A stretch of 64,000 nt of DNA from CAVQND01 sp049518415 (GTDB lineage: Bacteria > Verrucomicrobiota > Verrucomicrobiia > Limisphaerales > UBA8199), in contig JBEKRX010000019.1 of assembly GCA_049518415.1 (NCBI GenBank), positions 18,171-82,170 of the forward strand, read 5' to 3'. Each line of letters opens with the position of its first letter. The stretch's first letter is position 1. This document shows positions 34,216-43,342 of this stretch, piece after piece. The position numbers were made by a program, and so were the translations under genes. The notes beneath the pieces are model-generated. The model was given only the letters and a program-made list of their open reading frames with translations. It searched no databases and had not been told where the DNA came from.

Positions 34216-35304
34216 TTACTCCGCTGCTCGTTCCCCGCCCTGGCCGCCCGCCAGTTCCGCTCGCTTATCGATGAATTGGGCCATAATGCTCACGGCGATT
34301 TCCGGCACGCTTTGGCAGCGGATTCTCACCCCCACCGGGCAGGCGACCCGTCCCAGCTCCTCCGCCGTGGCCAGCTTCTCCTGGACCAAATGCTCGAAAA
34401 TCGTGCGCGCCTTGCGCGCGCTGCCGATCATGCCCAGAAACCGGAACGGCTGGTGAATCCAATTCGCCAGCACGAGGGCATCGTGGCGATGACCGCGCGT
34501 GACGATGAGGCCAAAACTGGGGACGGGCGGCAGCGGCACGGCCAGGAGCTTCTCCCAGACCTCGGCGTGCAAGGCGACCTCGGGCGGAAAGTACTGCCGA
34601 TTGGCCAGCGCGGGCCGGTCGTCGAAAACCGTCACGCTGAAGTCCAACCCCAACGCCAGCGGCGCCACCGCCTGGGCGATGTGCCCGGCGCCGGCGATCC
34701 ACAACGCGCAGGCCGGGGTGACCGTCTCCTGGTAGAGCCACTCAGGGGCAGCCAGCGAATTCACTTCTTTCCCACCGCCGCCTGCCCCCGCGAACCTGCC
34801 TGGCGTCCCTTGCCTCTGCCTCTGCCCCACGCTGGCGCCCCAGGCCGGGCTGGGCTGGGCAGGGGAGCCTCCCGGCTCGACTCCACCCACAGGTCCGGCA
34901 ACAGCGGCCAACGAGAAGTCCGCTCTGACGCCCCACACCACGGGCGCCTGGCGCTCCGCCAGTTCCCTCCAGAACTGCTCTCCGGCCTTCTGGGCATTGG
35001 GCAGGATCAGCCCGTTGACTTTTCCCCCGCACAGCAGGCCGTCATCCCACCCAAAATCATGGTCCAGCACCAGCTCGAACGTCGCCCCCTGGCCGCTCCG
35101 CAGGGCTTCGAGGGCCCGCCGCTGGATTTCCGCCTCCAGACACCCTCCGCCCAGCGTGCCCCGGATTCGCCCGTCGGCGTGAAACAGCGCCTTGGCCCCG
35201 GCCTTTTGCGGGCTCGAACCTGCAACGCCGGTGATGAGGCCCAGGGCCACCGGTTCTCCGCTCCGCGCCGCCTCAGCCAGCCCCTGGAATACCACGTTTC
35301 TCAT
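34216..35304 (-). CDS. xdhC: XdhC-family molybdenum enzyme maturation factor
   Basis: 362 aa. The start at 35304 is MRNVVFQGLAEAA; the longer frame is Arg/Pro-rich and unrelated. The N-terminal CoxI/XdhC domain has GSSPQKAGAKALF and GTLGGGCLEAEI. The C-terminal Rossmann domain has ALWIAGAGHIAQAV and RGHRHDALVLANWI. XdhC binds and sulfurates molybdopterin cofactor for xanthine dehydrogenase-type enzymes. About 40 Gly/Pro/Gln-rich residues (encoded around 34760-34890) separate the two domains, an unusual low-complexity insertion. No xanthine dehydrogenase is in the window. Confidence 0.88.
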   Translation of the reverse strand: MRNVVFQGLAEAARSGEPVALGLITGVAGSSPQKAGAKALFHADGRIRGTLGGGCLEAEIQRRALEALRSGQGATFELVLDHDFGWDDGLLCGGKVNGLILPNAQKAGEQFWRELAERQAPVVWGVRADFSLAAVAGPVGGVEPGGSPAQPSPAWGASVGQRQRQGTPGRFAGAGGGGKEVNSLAAPEWLYQETVTPACALWIAGAGHIAQAVAPLALGLDFSVTVFDDRPALANRQYFPPEVALHAEVWEKLLAVPLPPVPSFGLIVTRGHRHDALVLANWIHQPFRFLGMIGSARKARTIFEHLVQEKLATAEELGRVACPVGVRIRCQSVPEIAVSIMAQFIDKRAELAGGQGGERAAE

Positions 35305-35549
35305 CGTCACTTCTATGGCTCGGTCTGGGCGGCAATCTGCCAGTTCCACCCAGGGAACGCAACCTGCGAAGCGTTTGGAGCCGTCCGCCGGCGCAAAACA
35401 GCATGGGCGCGCCGGCCAGCCCGGCGCCTCCCACGGACCTGGAAAAGGCCGCCGCCGGCCGTGCGCCGCCACGCGCTCAAACCGGCGCAAAGAATTTCTA
35501 AAGATTTTGCTTGTCCTTTCTGTGATTTTTGTGGAATTTAGGCCCACCT

Positions 35550-35681
35550 ATGAAAAGGATCATTGCTCTTATGGCACTATTGGGTTTTGTTGTGTGCGCG
35601 GTCCTGACCGGGTGCGGCAACGAGCCGAGCACCCCGCCAAGTACTGGGACGAATGCCCCAGCTACTAGCACCAACAAGTAG
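35550..35681 (+). CDS. Tiny lipoprotein, 43 aa
   Basis: 43 aa from the ATG at 35550. A short signal peptide ends in lipobox LTGC (CAVLTGCGNE), followed by a Ser/Thr/Pro-rich tail (STPPSTGTNAPATSTNK). The design resembles entericidin-type or anchoring micro-lipoproteins, but there is no clear family match. A convincing terminator starts 40 bp after its stop, supporting it as a real, separately transcribed gene. It lies outside the xdhC frame and is easily missed by length filters. Confidence 0.65.
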   Translation: MKRIIALMALLGFVVCAVLTGCGNEPSTPPSTGTNAPATSTNK

Positions 35682-35720
35682 GACATCTTCTCCAGTTGCC
35701 TGGGGGAATGTCTCAATCAC

Positions 35721-35752
35721 GCCGGGCATGTCTTGTGCTCGGCTCTTTTTTT
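35721..35752 (+). terminator. Intrinsic terminator after the tiny lipoprotein
   Basis: GCCGGGCA (35721-35728) pairs with TGCTCGGC (35736-35743) across a 7-nt loop, with one G-T wobble, then a T-rich tail TCTTTTTTT to 35752. A canonical rho-independent structure on the plus strand. Confidence 0.8.
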
Positions 35753-36040
35753 GGCAAGGCCTCCGTCACGGAGTGCGCCCGTCCCCGCGCCCAGCGGCCT
35801 CCCAAGCCTCAGGCGGTCGGAAAACTCGCACACGCTCAGGCGGGCGGACCTTGCTGCGCCCCAGAGCGGGCCCACCGCGGCACGGTGTCCGCCGTGCCCG
35901 CACCCTCATTTTTGCGCTTTTTTTGCTTGCATATTGGCGTATTTGGGGGTAAGCGAGGTAATCAGAATAGTTGTGCTAGCTGGAGAACCTGGATAATGGT
36001 TTTAGTGCTGCATGAATAAGCTTCAACCGACGAGGGTGTC
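35753..36040. other. infC leader region
   Basis: 288 bp with no long gene. It ends with a short possible leader ORF at 36012-36044 and a GAGG before the infC start. No known riboswitch motif was identified. Confidence 0.4.
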
Positions 36041-36044
36041 TTGA
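36012..36044 (+). CDS. Possible 10-aa leader peptide overlapping infC
   Basis: The ATG at 36012 opens a frame MNKLQPTRVS whose stop TGA (36042-36044) overlaps the TTG start of infC (36041-36043). A stop/start overlap of this sort can couple translation. With 10 codons this could be chance, and no attenuator hairpin was identified. Confidence 0.3.
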   Translation: MNKLQPTRVS

Positions 36045-36769
36045 GTCGCCCTTTTCCTTCACGTTCTTCTTCTTCGGGTCCATTCGTCAGGGTAAACGGG
36101 AAGATCCGTGCCCGCGAAGTCCGGGTGGTTGGTGACGACAGCCGGCAGCTTGGAGTCATGGGTCTGGGCGAGGCCTTGAGTCTCGCCCGCGCCAAGGGGG
36201 TGGACCTCGTGGAAGTGGCCCCGAACGCCGCGCCGCCCGTCTGCCGGTTGGTCGACTACGGCAAATTCCGCTACGAACTGGCCAAGCGGGAGAAGGAATC
36301 CAAGAAACACCAGCACGCCACCAGGGTCAAAGAGGTGCAGTTGAGTGCGAAGATCGACCCGCATGACCTGGCTGTGAAAATCGAGCACGCGGTCGATTTC
36401 CTGTGCGAGGACATGAAGATCAAGGTGACCCTCAGATTCCGCGGCCGCGAAATGGCGCACACCGAGTACGGCTTCCAGGTGGTCCAAAAGTTCCTGCTCC
36501 AGATTGCTCCTTACGGGCATCCCGATTTTGAGCCCAAGCTCATCGGCAGAGGCATTAACGTCATGCTCAGTCCTCTGCCCCGGAACAAGCGGGCCAGGAA
36601 CCCGCGCCTGGCCCAAGGCGCCGGCGGGCAGCCCGCCGCCGCCCCTCCGGACCGCGACCAGCAGGCGAACCCTCCCCTGCAGGTCGCCAACGCCCCTCTG
36701 CCCCAGTCCCCGGCGCCCAAGCCGGACGGCTTTCTCAACAACCCCTTCGCCCAGCTCGAGGTCAAGTAA
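36041..36769 (+). CDS. infC: Translation initiation factor IF-3
   Basis: 242 aa from a rare TTG at 36041, preceded by a GAGG at 36033-36036. The N-domain has VNGKIRAREVRVVGDDSRQLG and the linker region DYGKFRYELAKREKE; the C-domain has RFRGREMAHTEYG. IF-3 prevents premature 50S joining and checks start codons. Non-AUG starts are usual for infC, where IF-3 limits its own translation. The C-terminus is extended by about 55 Pro/Ala/Gln-rich residues after the core. rpmI and rplT do not follow, unlike the common cluster. Confidence 0.93.
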   Translation: MSRPFPSRSSSSGPFVRVNGKIRAREVRVVGDDSRQLGVMGLGEALSLARAKGVDLVEVAPNAAPPVCRLVDYGKFRYELAKREKESKKHQHATRVKEVQLSAKIDPHDLAVKIEHAVDFLCEDMKIKVTLRFRGREMAHTEYGFQVVQKFLLQIAPYGHPDFEPKLIGRGINVMLSPLPRNKRARNPRLAQGAGGQPAAAPPDRDQQANPPLQVANAPLPQSPAPKPDGFLNNPFAQLEVK

Positions 36770-36999
36770 GCTTTGCGCGGCGCGGGAAATTCATGAGGAA
36801 ACGCCTTGGGCGCCCGCACCAGGGATGCTCGCAAAAGGAGAGGACTCTCCCGGGAAGTAATTCAACGCGGCATCCCCCTGATTCCCAGCCAGCGCCGGTC
36901 ATGGCGTGCGGCGACCTGGCGCCGCTCTTCGATGACGCTCGCCCCGACCCGTCGGGATGCGCCCGATAAAGCCAGAGCCGGCCGCATTGAAAAGCGCCG
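36770..36999. other. Spacer between convergent infC and the DUF2851 gene
   Basis: 230 bp in which nothing is recognised and no strong terminator was seen. Confidence 0.35.
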
Positions 37000-38478
37000 T
37001 TATGGCGGCGCACTCGATACCTGCTCTGCCTTCCAATCGCGCACCAACTCGGGCAGTTTGCAGCTTTCGCACAGCGCGTTCGAGTGCTCGCAAAAGTCGC
37101 GCACCATCTGCATCAGACCCTGCTGGGCGGCGGCGCCGGGCAAGGCGCGGGGCGGGGCCCCGCCCAGCAGCCGCTCTCGGGCCAGCCGCAGGACGGCGTT
37201 GTCTTCTGCGGCCGGCCAGGCGAAGAAGCGATGCTCGAGGGCGCGTTGCGCGGCCAGGTTCTTCCCTTCGACCGCCCGGACCCAAAGCCAGGGCAGGACC
37301 ACATTGACGGCCAAATCGGTGGCCCGGGTCAGGCCCAGCAGCGGCTGCGCTTGCTTGAGCCTGGCCGACCGCAAGGTGCAGTGCCACGACCAGAATTCAT
37401 CCGGCTCGACTTGCATGGTCTGGAGCAACGAACCGGCCAAGGCGCGGTTGGGCCAATCGCGGGCGCACCACCGCTCCAGCCTGGCGGGCAGCTCGCCGGC
37501 GGCGGACCAGTGGGCAGCCAGGGCCAGCCGGCGTTGCGGGTGGTTGGCGGGGCGCTGGCCATGGAGCCGCCAGAGCGCCCGCGGCAAGAGGCAATCGCAA
37601 AACTCATCGCGCTCGCGCCACCACTGGTCCCAGACCCGGCGCAGGTAATGGTCCACGCCGGATTCCGAGCGGGTCAGTTCCAGCGGGAGCAGGCCGCTGA
37701 TGCCGAAGAGGCGGGCTTGCAGGGCGAGCGGTTGGGCGGCCCGGAGTGACCAGCGCGGGCGCAATTCGGCCAGCCGTTGCATGGGCCAGATGTTGTGCTT
37801 GTAACCCAGGGCGCGAAACAGCCCCTCCCACAACGATTGTTCCCAACCCGCCTGCCGGGCGCGCGCCTGGAATTGAGCGGCCTTGCTCTGCAGGCGCACC
37901 TGGGCGGCCTCGTGCAGGAGCCCGAGCAATTGCGCCGGGGCCAATCCGCCGAGCGGCGCGCAGCATTGTCCACGAAGCTGCTCCGGCCAGGCCTGGGCCG
38001 CCTCGCCGCCCAGCCACAGGCTCAGTTCGCCCAGCGGCGCATCCAGGACCCCCCGGAGCAGCAGGACGGGCGGGGCGCCCGGCCGAGGGCCTTGGCACTC
38101 CCAAACCACGTGCAGAATGACGTGCTGGAAGGCCGGATTCCGATCATGGCCGTGCGCCCGCCAACCGCTGGCGCGCAAGTCCACTTCCACGTCCCCGCAG
38201 CGCGGGGGCGAGTCGCCGACCTGGAGGCTGGCGCCCCGAAAGTCCGGCCCGCCCTCAAGACTTTGAAAACCAGGATGAAGCACGCGGAGAGTTTGACCGT
38301 CCAAGGTCCTGAGTTGATCGCGGAGCAGGCGCTGGTGCTGCCAGACCGCCTGGAGCAGGCGCTCGGGCGGCGAGTCCCGCTCTTCGTGCAGCAGCGGGAT
38401 GACCCCGCTGCGCACGCGCCATTGCGCATAGAAGCTGGCCAGGACCGGAGACACCGCCCCAAGCTTTTGCGCCGTCAC
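37000..38478 (-). CDS. DUF2851 family protein
   Basis: 492 aa when started at the GTG at 38478; a longer frame up to 38673 would cross into the divergent protease gene. The region LLQAVWQHQRLLRDQLRTLDG followed by PGFQSLEGGPDFRGAS and GDVEVDLRASGWRAH matches the conserved core of DUF2851. The role of the family is unknown; it is common in Bacteroidetes and Verrucomicrobiota. The C-terminus has three clustered cysteines (CEHSNALCESC) that could bind metal. The start is not certain. Confidence 0.8.
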   Translation of the reverse strand: MTAQKLGAVSPVLASFYAQWRVRSGVIPLLHEERDSPPERLLQAVWQHQRLLRDQLRTLDGQTLRVLHPGFQSLEGGPDFRGASLQVGDSPPRCGDVEVDLRASGWRAHGHDRNPAFQHVILHVVWECQGPRPGAPPVLLLRGVLDAPLGELSLWLGGEAAQAWPEQLRGQCCAPLGGLAPAQLLGLLHEAAQVRLQSKAAQFQARARQAGWEQSLWEGLFRALGYKHNIWPMQRLAELRPRWSLRAAQPLALQARLFGISGLLPLELTRSESGVDHYLRRVWDQWWRERDEFCDCLLPRALWRLHGQRPANHPQRRLALAAHWSAAGELPARLERWCARDWPNRALAGSLLQTMQVEPDEFWSWHCTLRSARLKQAQPLLGLTRATDLAVNVVLPWLWVRAVEGKNLAAQRALEHRFFAWPAAEDNAVLRLARERLLGGAPPRALPGAAAQQGLMQMVRDFCEHSNALCESCKLPELVRDWKAEQVSSAPP

Positions 38479-38527
38479 CTCGAGAAAGTCAAGTTTGAAC
38501 GAATTGCGGGCCGACTTGCCTGTCGAT

Positions 38528-39877
38528 ATGATTGTGAAATTTGTCCCAGCACTGGTTTGTCTGGGGTTGGTCTTCCCGGCCGCGCGCCTGCGCGCCGCCG
38601 TGGCCGACCTCCGGCGCGACGCGACGGTGGAGGCCATCGAGAAAGTCATGCCCAGCGTGGTCAACATTGCCACCGAAACGGTGATTGAGTATCACGAGTG
38701 GTATGACGAGTTGCTGCGCCAGTTTTACGGCTGGCAGCGCACCCCGGTACGACGGGAGAAATCCATGAGCCTGGGCTCCGGCGTCATCATTGATGAAGAC
38801 GGTTACCTGCTGACCAATTACCATGTCGTCAGCCGCGCCAGCCGCGTCCAGGTCAAGCTTTGGGATGGGCGGGAGTACAACGCCGACCCGCTTATTGCCA
38901 CCGCGGGCAGCGACGTGGCGCTGTTGAAAATCAGGGCCAAACCCGGGGAGAAATTCAAGGCGATCCGCTTTGCCCCGGACGACGACTTGCTGCTGGGCGA
39001 GACGGTCTTGGCCCTGGGCAACCCCTTCGGCCTGGGCGGCTCGGTGACCAAGGGCATCCTCAGTTCCAAGAACCGCCGGCCGGCGGCCGGGGACGGGCCG
39101 CTGCAGGTGGAAGACTGGCTGGAAACCGACGCCGCGATCAATCCCGGCAACAGCGGGGGGCCGCTGGTGAACCTGCGCGGGGAGCTGCTTGGCTTGAACG
39201 TGGCCGTGACCCGCGAGCAGCAGGGCATGGGCCTGGGGTTCTCCATCCCAGTCAAGCAGGTCTCGGCCGCGCTCTCGCATTTCTTCAGCCCCGAGTGGAC
39301 CGACTCGCTGTGGTTCGGGGCGCAGATCAAGGCAAGTCCGGGGCCGCTGGTGGTCGCGTCGGTGCAGGCCAATAGTCCGGCCGCGCGGGCGGGGTTGCGC
39401 CCTGGCGACCAACTTCTCCAAGTCAACGGCCAGACGCCCGCCGGACTGATCGCCTGCAATGGCTTGCTGAGCCAGGCGGCCAACCACCAAGCCAGATTGC
39501 TCGTGAACCGCGGCAACGAGCGCCTCGCGCTCACCGTGCGCTTGATCTCTTTTGAGGAACTGATTCGCCAGAAACTGGGGTTGAAGTTGCTCGAGTTGAC
39601 CGGGCAAACCGCCGAACGGCTGGGCATCCAGGCCGGCGAGCGCCTGTTCATCGAGGAGGTCGAGAAGGACGGCCCGGCTGATCGGGCCAAGCTGCAAAAG
39701 GGGTTCTTGCTCGCCGGACTCGACGGTCAAAACACGGGCGAAGTCCGCGCCGTGGCCGAGCTCCTGTTTGGCAAGAAGAAGGGCGAGCCGGTGCAACTCC
39801 TGGTGATCGTGCCCCGCCAACTCGGCAGCAGATATGTCGAATTCCGCCAGGCAACCATGGAGGTCGTAGTGAGATAG
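38528..39877 (+). CDS. HtrA/DegP-type periplasmic serine protease with two PDZ domains
   Basis: 449 aa. A signal peptide (MIVKFVPALVCLGLVFPAARLRA) leads to a trypsin-like domain with the triad H99 (NYHVV), D129 (SDVALLK) and S209 (PGNSGGPL). PDZ1 (residues about 265-350, NSPAARAGLRPGDQLLQVNG) and PDZ2 (about 370-445, KDGPADRAKLQKGF) follow. Such proteases degrade or refold misfolded envelope proteins. It is divergent from the DUF2851 gene with only 49 bp between them, so the promoters must overlap. It could also process secreted enzymes. Confidence 0.93.
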   Translation: MIVKFVPALVCLGLVFPAARLRAAVADLRRDATVEAIEKVMPSVVNIATETVIEYHEWYDELLRQFYGWQRTPVRREKSMSLGSGVIIDEDGYLLTNYHVVSRASRVQVKLWDGREYNADPLIATAGSDVALLKIRAKPGEKFKAIRFAPDDDLLLGETVLALGNPFGLGGSVTKGILSSKNRRPAAGDGPLQVEDWLETDAAINPGNSGGPLVNLRGELLGLNVAVTREQQGMGLGFSIPVKQVSAALSHFFSPEWTDSLWFGAQIKASPGPLVVASVQANSPAARAGLRPGDQLLQVNGQTPAGLIACNGLLSQAANHQARLLVNRGNERLALTVRLISFEELIRQKLGLKLLELTGQTAERLGIQAGERLFIEEVEKDGPADRAKLQKGFLLAGLDGQNTGEVRAVAELLFGKKKGEPVQLLVIVPRQLGSRYVEFRQATMEVVVR

Positions 39878-40040
39878 GGAGTCCGAAGTCCCTCAATTTT
39901 TCCTAAGCATGAAAATTAGAGTTTGGCTTGGCAGCCGCACCCCGGGGCGCTATCAAGCTGCGTCCCCCCGGGCCGGGCCCTTCACTTTTGGTTGGCCCAA
40001 AGCCGCGGGGATTGGCTAGACTGGGTTTCGCATTGCATTC

Positions 40041-41003
40041 ATGAGCGCTGGTTTGATGATCGAAGTTGCCAACCTGACGAAGCGCTACGCCGGGCATACG
40101 GCGGTATCGAATATCTCGTTCACGGTCGGGCACGGCGAAATTGTCGGTCTGCTGGGGCCCAACGGGGCGGGCAAGAGCACGACCATGCGCATCCTGGCGT
40201 GCTACCTGCCGGCCACCGCCGGCACCGTGCGGGTGGCGGGACTCGACGTGTTCCAGCACTCGGACGAAGTGCGGCGGCGCATCGGCTACATGCCGGAAAA
40301 CAACCCCTTGCATCACGACCTCCGCGTGCGGGAGTACCTGAAGTTCCGCGCCCGGCTCAAGGGACTGAACTGGAAACGCTCCCGCCAGCGCGTGGACACG
40401 GTGATGGAGCAGTGCGGCCTCACCGAAGTCAGCCGGCGCATCGTGGGCCAGCTTTCCAAAGGTTACCGTCAACGCGTCGGCCTGGCCGATGCCCTGGTGC
40501 ATGAGCCGGAAATGCTCATCCTGGACGAACCGACCCTCGGGCTGGACCCGAACCAGATTCGTTCCGTGCGGCAGTTGATCAAGGGCCTGGCCGGCGCCCA
40601 CACGGTCCTCGTCTCGACGCACATCCTGCCGGAGGCCGAAATGACCTGCCATCGCATGGTGATCATGTATCAAGGGAAGATCCTGGCCGCCGGCACGCCG
40701 GAGAATTTGGAGCGCCTGATGAGCTACAACAGCCAGGTGATCGCCGAGATTGCCGCCCCCGCAGCCGAGTTGCGCGCCTGCTGGGCGCAAATGCCCGAGG
40801 TCGACCAGTTCGACGTCTCGCCCTGCGAGGGCGAATATTTCCGCTGCGCCCTGACCCCCCGCGACGGCCTGGACTTGCGGGCGCGCGTCTTTGCCCTGGC
40901 GCGGGAGCGCGGGTGGCCCCTGCGCGAGTTGACGCGCAGCCGGCATTCGCTGGAGGACATTTACGTGCAAGTGACCCGGCCGGATGAGGAAGAGGAAGCC
41001 TGA
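40041..41003 (+). CDS. ABC transporter ATP-binding protein, GldA-like
   Basis: 320 aa. Walker A is GPNGAGKST at about residues 40-48, the signature motif is QLSKGYRQRVGLADALVHEP, and Walker B is LILDEPTLGLDP, with the H-loop VSTHIL. This matches the GldA/NatA-type ATPases. It heads a five-gene plus-strand run; its stop overlaps the next start by one base (TGATG). It energises the permease encoded next. Substrate is unknown. Confidence 0.92.
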   Translation: MSAGLMIEVANLTKRYAGHTAVSNISFTVGHGEIVGLLGPNGAGKSTTMRILACYLPATAGTVRVAGLDVFQHSDEVRRRIGYMPENNPLHHDLRVREYLKFRARLKGLNWKRSRQRVDTVMEQCGLTEVSRRIVGQLSKGYRQRVGLADALVHEPEMLILDEPTLGLDPNQIRSVRQLIKGLAGAHTVLVSTHILPEAEMTCHRMVIMYQGKILAAGTPENLERLMSYNSQVIAEIAAPAAELRACWAQMPEVDQFDVSPCEGEYFRCALTPRDGLDLRARVFALARERGWPLRELTRSRHSLEDIYVQVTRPDEEEEA

Positions 41004-41755
41004 TGCAGGCCTATTGGACACTCACGCGCCGGGAACTGGGCGGCTATTTCCTCTCCCTCACCGGCTACGTCATCATTGCCGCCGCCCTGTTCCTGATGGG
41101 CTACAGCTTCGTCGTCATACTCGAGAAACTCCAGCAGGAGCCGACCCCCATGCCGGTCACCGAGCTGTTTTACAATACGGAGTACTTTTGGCGAATCCTG
41201 CTGCCCACGACGCCTTTGATCACCATGCGCCTGTTTGCCCTGGAGAAGTCCTCCGGCACCTTCGAAACGCTCATGACCACGCCCGTTCGCGACTTGGAAG
41301 TGGTGCTGGCGAAGTTCACCGCGGCGCTGGTCTTTTACGCGGTGATGTGGCTGCCGCTCCTGGGCTGCGTGCTGGTGGTGCGGCATTATACCAGCGCCGC
41401 CTCGGCCTTGGATGCCGGGGCGCTGGGCAGCACCTTCCTGGGCATCCTGCTCCTCGGCGCCATGTTTGTCGCCCTGGGCTGCTTCGCCTCGGCCCTCACG
41501 CGCAACCAGGCGGTGGCGGCCATGCTCAGCCTGGTCTTCGGGGTGAGCCTGTTCCTGCTCGCCTTTTTGGCCGACCGCTTTGCCGATACGGCCCATTGGC
41601 AGGCGCAGGTCCTGGCGTGCTTCACGCTCTTCGAGCAAATGCACGACTTCGCGCGCGGGGTGGTCGACACCCGGGCGGTGGTGCTTTACCTGAGCCTGAC
41701 GCTGTTCTTCCTCTTTCTGACCTTGCGCGTGGTCGAGAGCCGCCGCTGGAAATAG
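41003..41755 (+). CDS. ABC-2 type permease, GldF-like
   Basis: 250 aa with about six membrane segments, starting with a cytoplasmic MQAYWTLTRRELGGYF motif and a first helix (GYVIIAAALFLMGYSF). ABC-2-type permeases with this N-terminus partner GldA-like ATPases. The overlap with the ATPase gene and the 3-bp gap to the GldG-like gene indicate one operon. Substrate is unknown. Confidence 0.88.
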   Translation: MQAYWTLTRRELGGYFLSLTGYVIIAAALFLMGYSFVVILEKLQQEPTPMPVTELFYNTEYFWRILLPTTPLITMRLFALEKSSGTFETLMTTPVRDLEVVLAKFTAALVFYAVMWLPLLGCVLVVRHYTSAASALDAGALGSTFLGILLLGAMFVALGCFASALTRNQAVAAMLSLVFGVSLFLLAFLADRFADTAHWQAQVLACFTLFEQMHDFARGVVDTRAVVLYLSLTLFFLFLTLRVVESRRWK

Positions 41756-41758
41756 ACC

Positions 41759-43258
41759 ATGGCCCCCCAGCCTGATTCCCAACCCAGTTTCTCGCCCCGC
41801 CAGCGGTGGAGCATTGTCCTGAACGTCTGCCTGACGACGCTGGTCCTGCTGCTGGTGGTGGTCATGCTCAATTATCTGGGCCGCGATTACTTCCTCCGCC
41901 TCTATTGGAGCACCCAGACCAAGACCGAGCTGAGCCCGCAGACGGTCCATTTCCTGCGCTCGCTCACCAACCAGGTGAAAGTGACCTTGTTTTACGACAA
42001 GGAGGACCCGCTCTACCACACGATCGCCGACTTGCTCAACGAATATCAAAACCTGGCCAAGCCCAGGCTGACCGTCCAGGCGGTGGATTACCTGCGCGAC
42101 CCGGGCACGGCCCAAAAAGTCCGCGCCGATTACCAGCTTGGCGCCGCCGCCAAGAATCTCATCATCTTCGATTGCGAAGGCAAGGGCCGCAAGCAGTTTG
42201 ATGGCAATGAACTGACCAAGGGCGTCGCCGAGTTGGTGCGCGGGGAAAAAGAGCTCGAGCTCTGGCGCAAGCCCACCGAGTTCCTGGGCGAAAGGGCCTT
42301 CACTTCCGCCCTGATCGCCATCACCAGTCCCAGGCCCAATGCTTATTTCCTGGAGGACCACCGCGGCGAGCACGGGCTGGACCGGGGCGACGACTTCGGC
42401 TATCGCACCTTCAAGACCGTCCTGGCGCAGAACAACATCCACGCCCAGACCGTTTCCTTGCTCGGCACCAACCTGGTGCCGGCGGACTGTCATCTGCTGG
42501 TGGTGGCCGGCGCCCAGGCCCCTTTCTCGCCACTGGAACTGGAAAAGATTGATCAGTACCTCACCCAGGGCGGCCGCCTGCTGGCCCTCTTTAATGCCTC
42601 CTCGGTCGACAAGCGCAGCCGGCTGGTGCCCTACAACGGCCTCGAGGCCGTCCTGGCCAAGCGGGGCATCGAGGTCGGCAACACCATCATTCTCGACCCC
42701 CAAAAAAGCCCCAGTCGCGAAGGCTTTGACATGATTATCTATGACTTCAGCCCCAGGCACCCCGTCGTCAATCCCTTGCTCGCCTCTCAAATAGGCCTTT
42801 ATATGCTCCAGCCGCGCGAAGTCGGCAGCCTCAGGCCGCGCGCCCAAACGGCTGACGCCCCGCGCGTGGAGGAACTGGCTTACTCGAGCCCCCAATCCTT
42901 CACCACCGCTGCGCCCACCCGCCGACAGCCCTACCCGGTGATGGTGGCGCTGGAGAATACCATTCGCGGCGTTACCACCGAACGCGGCTCCACCCGGATG
43001 CTGGTCGTGGGCGATTCGCTCTTCCTGGCCAATGGCTACATCGAAAACGCGGAAAACCGCGCCTTCGCCGCTTACGCGGCCAATTGGCTGCTCGACCGCA
43101 TGCAACTGCTCCAGGCCATCGGACCCCGCCCGGTCACGCATTACCAGGTGTTGATGACCAAAGTGCAGATGCAGACCACCCAAGTGCTCCTGCTGGCTGG
43201 CCTGCCAGGGGCCGTCCTGTTCCTGGGCGGCCTGGTCTGGCTCCGCCGCCGGCGCTAA
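41759..43258 (+). CDS. GldG-like ABC transporter auxiliary protein
   Basis: 499 aa. A single N-terminal membrane helix (VLNVCLTTLVLLLVVVMLNY) is followed by a periplasmic domain typical of the GldG/ABC_transp_aux family (TELSPQTVHFLRSL, VKVTLFYDKEDP) and a C-terminal helix (VLLLAGLPGAVLFLGG). In Bacteroidetes the homologue belongs with GldA and GldF. In Verrucomicrobiota the same trio appears without gliding, so a role in envelope export or assembly is more likely. It is the third gene of the operon. Confidence 0.85.
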   Translation: MAPQPDSQPSFSPRQRWSIVLNVCLTTLVLLLVVVMLNYLGRDYFLRLYWSTQTKTELSPQTVHFLRSLTNQVKVTLFYDKEDPLYHTIADLLNEYQNLAKPRLTVQAVDYLRDPGTAQKVRADYQLGAAAKNLIIFDCEGKGRKQFDGNELTKGVAELVRGEKELELWRKPTEFLGERAFTSALIAITSPRPNAYFLEDHRGEHGLDRGDDFGYRTFKTVLAQNNIHAQTVSLLGTNLVPADCHLLVVAGAQAPFSPLELEKIDQYLTQGGRLLALFNASSVDKRSRLVPYNGLEAVLAKRGIEVGNTIILDPQKSPSREGFDMIIYDFSPRHPVVNPLLASQIGLYMLQPREVGSLRPRAQTADAPRVEELAYSSPQSFTTAAPTRRQPYPVMVALENTIRGVTTERGSTRMLVVGDSLFLANGYIENAENRAFAAYAANWLLDRMQLLQAIGPRPVTHYQVLMTKVQMQTTQVLLLAGLPGAVLFLGGLVWLRRRR

Positions 43259-43342
43259 ACAAACCCGAACCTCAAAAGCAGACACTAAGATTGGCAGTTG
43301 GCAGTCGGAAATTGGCAATCCTGTGCCGCCTCCCGCACCCCT

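Noticed and set aside
35960..36010. Possible TPP riboswitch (GAACCTGGATAATGG)
   Set aside because: Only a fragment of the motif is present, with no paired stems, and infC is not a thiamin gene.
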